From an uncultured Chloroflexota bacterium (GTDB taxonomy: Bacteria > Chloroflexota > Dehalococcoidia > UBA2247 > RBG-13-53-26): a stretch of 18,876 nt of DNA. The stretch spans positions 1 to 18,876 of the forward strand of contig CALMBS010000348.1 of NCBI GenBank assembly GCA_937860285.1. Reading direction: 5' to 3'. The translations under genes were made by a program, and so were the position numbers. Every line of letters starts with the position of its first letter. Position 1 is the stretch's first letter. This document shows positions 13,613 through 18,876 of the stretch, piece by piece. The notes under the pieces were generated by a model. It did not search any database, had not been told where the DNA came from, and saw nothing but the letters and a program-made list of their open reading frames with translations.

Positions 13613-15460
13613 TTGGCCCAGCACCGCCGCACCGATATCCGCAACGTGGCCATCATTGCCCACGTGGACCACGGCAAGACCAGCCTGGTAGACGCCATGC
13701 TCAAGCAGAGCAAGGTCTTCCGGGACAACGAGCAGGTGGGGGATCTCATCATGGACCGCAACCCGCTGGAGCGGGAGAAGGGGATCACCATCCTGGCCAA
13801 GAACACCGCCATCTTCTACCGCGGCGTCAAGATCAACATCATCGACACGCCCGGGCACGCGGACTTCAGCGGAGAGGTGGAGAGGGTGCTGAACATGGCC
13901 GACGGCTGCCTCCTCCTGGTGGACTCCGTGGAAGGGCCCATGCCGCAGACCAAGTTCGTGCTGCGCCAGGCCCTGAATCGGGGGCTGGCGCCTATCGTGG
14001 TCATCAACAAGATCGACCGGGAGGCCTCCCGGATCGCGGAGGTGGTCGATCTCACCCAGGACCTCTTCCTGGAGCTGGCCACCAACGCCGACCAGCTGGA
14101 TTTCCCGGTGCTCTATGCCAGCGCCCGGGAAGGCTATGCCGTCCTGGACCCCGCAGCGGAAGGCAGGGACCTGGAGCCCCTTTTCGAGTGCATCCTCCAG
14201 AGCGTGCCTCCCCCCGCCATCGAGGATGGGCCGCTGCAGATGATAGTCTCCAACCTGGACTACGACAACTACAAGGGGAAGATCGCCATAGGGCGCATCC
14301 GCCGCGGCAGCATGGGCCCGCACGACGCGGTGGCCATAGTGGACAGCGAAGGCGGCCTATCCTACCAGGAGATCGACCAGGTCTTCACCTACCTGGGTCT
14401 GGAGCGCCTGGAGGTGGACCGGGCCCTGGCGGGCGAGATAGTGGCCGTGACCGGGTTTGACCAGGTAAGCATCGGCGACACCGTGGCCAGCCGGGACAAC
14501 CCCGAGGCCCTGCCGGCCATAAAGGTGGGTGAGCCCACCGTGAAGATGACGTTTGGGGTCAACACCTCGCCCTTTGCCGGCCGGGAGGGGCAGTACTGCA
14601 CCTCCCGCCACCTGCGGAACCGGCTCTTCAAGGAGCTGGAGACCAACATCAGCCTGAGGGTCAGTGAGACGGACAGCCCGGACGTGTTCCTGGTGTCGGG
14701 ACGGGGGGAGCTGCACCTGGCCATACTGGTGGAGACCATGCGGCGTGAGGGGTACGAGTTTCAGGTCTCCAAGCCCGAGGCCATCACCCGCCTGGATGGC
14801 GGCGTAGTGCTGGAGCCGATGGAATCCCTGGAGATCGAGACGGTCGGCGCCTATGTCGGGGTCCTGACGGAGATGCTGAGCAAGAGGCAGGCGCGGCTGA
14901 CCGACATGCGGAACGAGGGCCGGGGCAGTGTCCACCTGGCCTTCCGGATTCCCACCAGGGGCCTCATCGGCTTTCGCGGCGCGTTCCTCACCGCTACCAG
15001 GGGCGAGGGGATCATGAACACCCTCTTTCTCGGCTTCGAACCCTGGGTGGGAGACATCGCCTCCGTCCGCAGCGGGGCCCTGGTGGCCGCGGCGGAGGGC
15101 GTGGCCGTCACCTATGGCCTGAACAACGCGCAGGGGCGCGGCGTCACCTTCATTGACCCGGGCACCATGGTTTACGAAGGGATGATCGTGGGGCTGAACT
15201 CCCGGGGCAATGATCTGCCCGTGAACGTGTGCAAGGAGAAGAAGCAGACCAATATCCGCTCGTCCACCTCCGACATTGCCGTCAAGCTGGCCCCGCCCGT
15301 GAGGATGAGCCTGGAGCAGGCACTGGACTTCATCAACGACGACGAGCTGGTGGAGGTCACACCGAAGAACATCAGGCTGCGCAAGAAGCTACTCAGCCAG
15401 CAACAGCGGCTGCGGGCCAGCTACGCGGCCAGGCGGGAAGCTCAGACAGAGGCGGACTAG
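13613..15460 (+). CDS. typA: Translational GTPase TypA/BipA
   Basis: A 615-residue GTPase of the EF-G family that binds the ribosome and helps late assembly and stress or cold adaptation. All G-motifs are intact: AHVDHGKTS (16-24), EKGITI (55-60), DTPGHADF (78-85), NKID (132-135) and SAREG. The later domains are present, with SGRGELHLAILVETMRREG, GLIGFRGAFLTATRGEG and the BipA-specific C-terminal NIRSSTSDIAVKLAPP. The length is normal. I chose TTG 13613 because GGAGG lies 4 nt upstream and the protein then begins just before the conserved DIRNVAIIAHVDHGKT. A GTG at 13595 would add six residues but has no usable ribosome site. It lies 24 nt after the CorA-like gene. Confidence 0.96.
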   Translation: MAQHRRTDIRNVAIIAHVDHGKTSLVDAMLKQSKVFRDNEQVGDLIMDRNPLEREKGITILAKNTAIFYRGVKINIIDTPGHADFSGEVERVLNMADGCLLLVDSVEGPMPQTKFVLRQALNRGLAPIVVINKIDREASRIAEVVDLTQDLFLELATNADQLDFPVLYASAREGYAVLDPAAEGRDLEPLFECILQSVPPPAIEDGPLQMIVSNLDYDNYKGKIAIGRIRRGSMGPHDAVAIVDSEGGLSYQEIDQVFTYLGLERLEVDRALAGEIVAVTGFDQVSIGDTVASRDNPEALPAIKVGEPTVKMTFGVNTSPFAGREGQYCTSRHLRNRLFKELETNISLRVSETDSPDVFLVSGRGELHLAILVETMRREGYEFQVSKPEAITRLDGGVVLEPMESLEIETVGAYVGVLTEMLSKRQARLTDMRNEGRGSVHLAFRIPTRGLIGFRGAFLTATRGEGIMNTLFLGFEPWVGDIASVRSGALVAAAEGVAVTYGLNNAQGRGVTFIDPGTMVYEGMIVGLNSRGNDLPVNVCKEKKQTNIRSSTSDIAVKLAPPVRMSLEQALDFINDDELVEVTPKNIRLRKKLLSQQQRLRASYAARREAQTEAD

Positions 15461-15465
15461 GGTGT

Positions 15466-15483
15466 CCGGGGGTGATACCCCGG
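15466..15483. terminator. Weak hairpin between convergent typA and glgP
   Basis: CCGGGG-GTGATA-CCCCGG, a 6-bp GC stem with a 6-nt loop, in the short gap between the two converging genes. It has no T-run, so this is a low-confidence call. Confidence 0.3.
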
Positions 15484-15491
15484 GCTCCGGC

Positions 15492-17669
15492 CTAGAGGCT
15501 TGGTAAGGATGACCGGTCGGGCGGCCCCCCGGCGCACTGGACGGTCTCCCGGGGCAGGTACAGCTGATTGGTGTAGTCCTTCAGCATCCTGCGGGCGCAG
15601 TAGGCCGGCACCACGGAACGGATCGCCTCCTTCACCATCCGGACCCAGCGGTGGGGGATCCCATTGAGGTCCCGATCGTAGTAGAGGGGCACGATCTCCT
15701 GCTCCAGAAGGCGGTACAGCGACTCCGCATCGACGCGGTCCTCTTCCTCCGGGCTGGCGGGCTGGGCGCCGTCCCCGATGCTCCAGCCGTTGCAGCCGTT
15801 GTAGGCCTCGTGCCACCACCCGTCGGCCACGCTCAGGTGCGGGACCCCGTTGAGGGAAGCCTTCATGCCGCTGGTGCCGCAGGCCTCCTGCAGGCGGCGC
15901 GGGTTGTTCAGCCACACGTCCACCCCGGACACCAGGTAGTGGGCCATGTGCATGTCGTGATCGCTCACGAAGGCGATCTTGCCCTGGAAGTCGCGGTCGG
16001 CAGCCGAGGTGCACACCCCGTGGAGCGACCACTTCGACGGCGAGTCGGCCGGATGCGACTTGCCGGCGAAGATGATCTGGACCGGGTGCCAGGGATTGCC
16101 CACGATGCGCTTCAGGCGCTCTACGTCCTGGAAGATCAGGGCCGGCCTCTTGTAGCCGGCGAAGCGGCGGACGAAGCCGATGGTCAGTATCTCGGGATGG
16201 AGCAGGGCCCCCATGGCCACCACCTGCTGGGCCTCCATGTCACGGCTGGACCATCCCCTCTGCGCCAGCTCCAGGATGAAGTTCACCAGCTTCATCTTCA
16301 GCCGGCTGCGCACCCGCCACAGCTCCTCATCCGGGATGTCGGCCACGCCGGCCCACAGCTCCGGTTCGTCGTGCCGGTCAATCCAGTCGGGGGCCAGGTA
16401 TCTCTGGAAGAGCCGGTCCATCTCCGGGTCCACCCATGTGGGCACGTGGATGCCGTTGGTGACGTGGGCTATGGGTACGTCGTCTTCCCGCTTCGCCTGT
16501 GGCCAGTATCCCTGCCACATCCTGCGGGCCACTGCGCCGTGCAGCCGGCTCACCGCGTTGCAGTGGCCGCTGGTGGCCAGGGCCAGGGCTGTCATGTTGA
16601 AGCCCCCGTCCTGGTAGTGGGACCGGCCCAGCCGGAGGACGGAGTCGCGGTTGATGCCCGGCCCGGTGTAGTGGTCCGAGAGGTACCGGTCTATGGACTC
16701 GATGGAGAAGACGTCATGGCCGGCCGGCACCGGCGTGTGAGTGGTGAAGATGGTCGTCGAGCGCACCAGCTCCAGGGCCCGGTCGAAGGGAGTGCCGGCG
16801 GCCATCATCTCCTGCAGGCGCTCCAGCATCATGAAGGCGGTATGGCCTTCGTTGGCGTGCCAGAGGGCCGGGTGCACGCCCAGCGCCCTCAGGATGCGGA
16901 CCCCGCCGGTCCCCAGGACGATCTCCTGCTGGATGCGGACCTCCCGGTCGGCGATGTAGAGGCGGGCCGAGAGATCGCGGTCGTAGGGGGAGTTCTCCTC
17001 CACGTTGGTGTCGATGAGATAGAGGGTGGTGGCCCCCACGCGGACCTGCCAGGCGGCCAGGAACAGCCGCCGGTCGCCCAGGCGGACGCTGGTCAGAATC
17101 CTCTTGCCGTCAGGGGAGAACACGGGGAGCAGGGGCGCCTGCTCGAAGTCCAGCCGCGAGTATACCTCTTCCTGCCATCCGTCGATGGAGATGCGCTGGC
17201 GGAAGTAGCCCTGGGGGTACATCAGCCCCACGCCGACCATGGGCAGGCCCAGGTCGCTGGCCTCTTTGCAGATGTCGCCGGCCAGGATGCCCAGGCCGCC
17301 GGCGTACAGGGGCAGCGAGCTGTGAATGGCGAACTCGGCGGAGAAGTAGGCCACGGGGCCGCTGAGGGCATTCGGATGGCGCGCGGCGAACCACGAGTCC
17401 CGCCCGGCCATGTCCGCATCGAAACGGTCCATCACCGTGTCGTACAGGGCCAGGAACTCCGGGTCGGTGCTGGCGGCCCTCAGCCTCTCCGGATCGACTT
17501 CGCGCAGGATCCTGACCGGGTTGTGCCCGCTGAACTTCCACTTGCCGTAGTCCAGCATGCGGAAGAGGTCCCGGCCCTGAGGGTGCCAGCTCCACCACAG
17601 GTTGTAGGTGAGCTCGGCCAGCCTCTCGATGCGCTGGGGCAGTGCGGCGATGGACGGTTCAATGGCCAT
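15492..17669 (-). CDS. glgP: Alpha-glucan (glycogen) phosphorylase, short GlgP type with DUF3417 N-terminus
   Basis: A 725-residue GT35 enzyme that releases glucose-1-phosphate from alpha-1,4-glucan using inorganic phosphate and pyridoxal phosphate. The N-terminus RIERLAELTYNLWWSWHP is the DUF3417-type start found in the alpha-glucan phosphorylase family (TIGR02094). Further landmarks are YFSAEFAIHSSLPLYAGGLG, HANEGHTAF, FTTHTPVPAGHD and HVTNGIHVPTW. The PLP site EACGTSGMKASLN matches the GT35 signature, with Lys603 as the PLP lysine. The start ATG 17669 has GAGGGAG 8 nt upstream, and the open frame upstream is not conserved-looking. No other glycogen genes are nearby, so whether glycogen or a maltodextrin is used is unknown. 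Confidence 0.95.
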   Translation of the reverse strand: MAIEPSIAALPQRIERLAELTYNLWWSWHPQGRDLFRMLDYGKWKFSGHNPVRILREVDPERLRAASTDPEFLALYDTVMDRFDADMAGRDSWFAARHPNALSGPVAYFSAEFAIHSSLPLYAGGLGILAGDICKEASDLGLPMVGVGLMYPQGYFRQRISIDGWQEEVYSRLDFEQAPLLPVFSPDGKRILTSVRLGDRRLFLAAWQVRVGATTLYLIDTNVEENSPYDRDLSARLYIADREVRIQQEIVLGTGGVRILRALGVHPALWHANEGHTAFMMLERLQEMMAAGTPFDRALELVRSTTIFTTHTPVPAGHDVFSIESIDRYLSDHYTGPGINRDSVLRLGRSHYQDGGFNMTALALATSGHCNAVSRLHGAVARRMWQGYWPQAKREDDVPIAHVTNGIHVPTWVDPEMDRLFQRYLAPDWIDRHDEPELWAGVADIPDEELWRVRSRLKMKLVNFILELAQRGWSSRDMEAQQVVAMGALLHPEILTIGFVRRFAGYKRPALIFQDVERLKRIVGNPWHPVQIIFAGKSHPADSPSKWSLHGVCTSAADRDFQGKIAFVSDHDMHMAHYLVSGVDVWLNNPRRLQEACGTSGMKASLNGVPHLSVADGWWHEAYNGCNGWSIGDGAQPASPEEEDRVDAESLYRLLEQEIVPLYYDRDLNGIPHRWVRMVKEAIRSVVPAYCARRMLKDYTNQLYLPRETVQCAGGPPDRSSLPSL

Positions 17670-18056
17670 GTATGAGACTCCCTCGAAGCCGGCGGAGTTG
17701 CGCCGCACAGGCCGGTGCACCGGGACTGGTTTCGAAGGAGCGCGAGTTGCGGGAGAGCTGCAGCGCATCGCCGTGGCTGCGGTCCACAACACGAACGGAC
17801 CGAGACAAGGCTGGGCGTCGCGAGGACGCCCCGCTGGCCGGTCCCAGCTCCCTCCACTCAACCTCCTGGTTCGGCCGGTTGACGGAGACTTTCTCCACTG
17901 TGAGACAGTATAGCATGGCTCTTCCCGGCGAATGAAACCGAAGACTACAGGTCGGCGTGGCATTGCCGGTCAGCGCCCAGCCTACAACATGCCGGTCACA
18001 ACCGCGTACCGCGCAGCGGGGAGGAATTCTCAAGTTCCTCTCAAGCGCGGCGAGGG
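17670..18056 (-). other. Gene-free region: glgP leader and pilin 3' end
   Basis: I see no convincing gene here. The glgP leader is about 230 nt long and contains a perfect 7-bp hairpin, GGGCGTC-5 nt-GACGCCC, at 17813-17831. Farther out lie the extended -10 at 17907-17915 and, after the pilin stop, a 6-bp hairpin at 18021-18040 (GAGGAA / TTCCTC) with no T-run. I did not recognise a known riboswitch class in the leader. Confidence 0.45.
17907..17915 (-). promoter_or_regulatory. Extended -10 promoter for glgP
   Basis: On the minus strand, TGC-TATACT, with a poor -35. The same extended -10 sequence appears before the CorA-like gene. It implies a 5' leader of about 230 nt. Confidence 0.4.
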
Positions 18057-18476
18057 CTATTCCCAGTGGTTGTTCACCCAGGTGAGGTTGCCCCAGTCGT
18101 GGGACTCCACCCCGGTGATGTCGCCGCTGCTCGAGACGATGTAGGTGGCCTTGAAGCTGCTGTTCCGAAGGTAGTCCGCCGCGTCGTATTGGGCGCCATC
18201 GCGGCCAATGACCGTCATCACGTCCTCGGCGCCATCCCAGTTCACGGTGGTGCCGTTGTCCGTCCCGGTCACCCCGGCGTCGGAGAAGCAGGCATCAATG
18301 GCCACGCGGGCCTGGTGCACCTCGGCGTTGGCGGCCTCCAGCCGGCCGTCATCGGCGAACTTGGTGATGGCCAGCACCACGATGCTGGACAGGCCGCCCA
18401 GGATGAGGATGACCACCAGCATCTCCGCCAGGGTGAAGCCGCGGTCGGAATGAATCACATACTTCATCTGGTGCAT
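18057..18476 (-). CDS. Type IV prepilin-like / pseudopilin protein
   Basis: A 139-residue protein with a canonical class III signal: DRG|FTLAEMLVVILILGGLSSIVV. Cleavage would fall between Gly13 and Phe14, with the conserved Glu at mature position 5. The following hydrophobic helix and a mostly polar, Asp/Ser/Thr-rich globular part are normal for small pilins or GspG/H-like pseudopilins. There is only one cysteine, so no disulfide loop. No prepilin peptidase, ATPase or platform protein is in the window. It may start at ATG 18476 or at ATG 18467; neither has a good ribosome site. A possible -10 (GATAAT) lies at 18506-18511. Function as pilus, secretion or uptake subunit is undecided. Confidence 0.85.
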   Translation of the reverse strand: MHQMKYVIHSDRGFTLAEMLVVILILGGLSSIVVLAITKFADDGRLEAANAEVHQARVAIDACFSDAGVTGTDNGTTVNWDGAEDVMTVIGRDGAQYDAADYLRNSSFKATYIVSSSGDITGVESHDWGNLTWVNNHWE

Positions 18477-18486
18477 ACGATCGTAT
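18475..18486. repeat. 12-bp perfect palindrome at the prepilin start
   Basis: ATACGATCGTAT is perfectly self-complementary and overlaps the first ATG of the prepilin gene. It lies about 20 nt downstream of a possible -10, where an operator would sit. Regulatory function is a guess. Confidence 0.35.
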
Positions 18487-18607
18487 CCGGGGACGCTGAT
18501 GGCCGATTATCGTCCAAGATACCACAAGAAGCTCACGCCAGCCTCACAGCCGGTCGCGCCTTTGTCACGGAAACCTCTCCTCCGGCCGGGGCCCAGGCAA
18601 GAGACAA

Positions 18608-18640
18608 GGCCCACCCCGGGCTCTGCAGCCGGGGTGGGCC
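18608..18640 (-). terminator. Strong terminator hairpin downstream of mscL
   Basis: A perfect 12-bp stem, GGCCCACCCCGG / CCGGGGTGGGCC, with a 9-nt loop. On the minus strand it is followed by TTGTCTCTTG, a T-rich tail. It lies 31 nt after the mscL stop. Confidence 0.75.
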
Positions 18641-18671
18641 TGCTCTGTTTCGATCGTGTTGTGCTGCCGCC

Positions 18672-18876
18672 CTAGGCGGTCTTGATCTCAGACGTGCAGT
18701 GCGGGCAGCGGGTGGCCTTGATGGGGATGGCGGACAGGCAGAAGGGGCAGTCCTTCGTGGTAGCCGCCGCTTCCTTCGGCTTCTCGACCGCCCGGCGCAT
18801 CCTGTTGATGGAGCGGATGAGCAGGAAGATGACGAAGGCCACGATGAGGAAGGTGATGACGTAGTTGATGAAATTG
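18672..18876 (-). CDS. mscL: MscL large-conductance mechanosensitive channel, C-terminal part (cut by window edge)
   Basis: The last 67 codons are visible, and the N-terminus lies beyond the window. The first residues, NFINYVITFLIVAFVIFLLI followed by RSINRMRR, are the second transmembrane helix and its cytoplasmic exit, as in MscL. The channel opens under membrane tension and releases solutes in hypo-osmotic shock. After a Lys/Glu/Ala linker, the tail carries CPFCLSAIPIKATRCPHC, two CxxC knuckles like a small zinc ribbon, a tail seen in MscL of several high-GC and Chloroflexota species. The stop is at 18672-18674, followed by the strong terminator. Confidence in the family is high, although only about half of the usual length is visible. 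Confidence 0.88.
   Translation of the reverse strand, partial: NFINYVITFLIVAFVIFLLIRSINRMRRAVEKPKEAAATTKDCPFCLSAIPIKATRCPHCTSEIKTA

Noticed and set aside
15651..17675. Plus-strand open frame of 674 codons opposite glgP
   Set aside because: Exact antisense of a clear phosphorylase, with repetitive Val/Gly/His/Arg composition and no domain.
17670..17963. N-terminal extension of glgP by 98 codons
   Set aside because: It is not glucan phosphorylase-like, and a good ribosome site lies right before the ATG at 17669.
17964..17998. Direct repeat TGCCGGTCA twice, 26 nt apart start to start
   Set aside because: Only 9 bp, no third copy seen, no attached structure; probably chance.
18682..18864. Plus-strand open frame opposite mscL
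   Set aside because: The minus strand encodes a clear MscL end with a terminator; the plus frame has no domain.

Overview
This is a GC-rich bacterial window packed with short, mostly conventional genes. There is no rRNA or tRNA gene, no CRISPR array and no insertion sequence that I can recognise. The gene mix suggests an anaerobic, gene-dense Chloroflexota, most likely a Dehalococcoidia-type lineage. It includes a ferredoxin/CCG-domain iron-sulfur protein, an old-yellow-enzyme with a cysteine-cluster tail, DUF5679- and DUF3795-type cysteine proteins, a membrane-anchored propeller exoprotein, TypA, a DUF3417-containing alpha-glucan phosphorylase and MscL with a zinc-ribbon-like tail. The taxonomic call is inference, not something read directly from a marker gene. 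Several genes start with GTG or TTG, and these starts are fixed by Shine-Dalgarno sequences.

Left part (1-6252, all minus strand). Reading with transcription, the order is: flavin reductase-like protein; a 47-residue zinc-ribbon protein (DUF5679 type) with a near-consensus promoter; a 300-bp gene-free stretch holding a large inverted repeat; a dodecin; three tandem single-domain SpoIIAA-like (STAS/SEC14) paralogs; a SAM methyltransferase; an SDR dehydrogenase; a double TFIIB-type zinc-ribbon protein; and a 2x[4Fe-4S]/CCG-domain oxidoreductase subunit. Between the first and second paralog lies the C-terminal stub of a fourth copy, so the family has been expanding and decaying in place.

Middle part (6368-9280, plus strand). 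A trans-aconitate-methyltransferase-like enzyme is followed closely by a DUF3795 cysteine-rich protein. Then come a LOG-like TIGR00730 protein and a DegV lipid-binding protein, which end at a perfect 12-bp hairpin. A minus-strand OYE-family flavin oxidoreductase converges on the same hairpin.

Right part (10590-18876). Divergent promoters drive the OYE gene leftward and, rightward, a secreted beta-propeller protein with a C-terminal membrane anchor. A CorA-like channel without the GMN signature and the translational GTPase TypA/BipA follow on the plus strand. The minus strand then carries alpha-glucan phosphorylase with a long leader, a lone type IV prepilin-like protein, and the C-terminal end of MscL, cut by the window edge, with a strong terminator.

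The most distinctive local feature is the dodecin plus triple SpoIIAA-like cluster with its decaying fourth copy. No dedicated defence or mobile system was seen.
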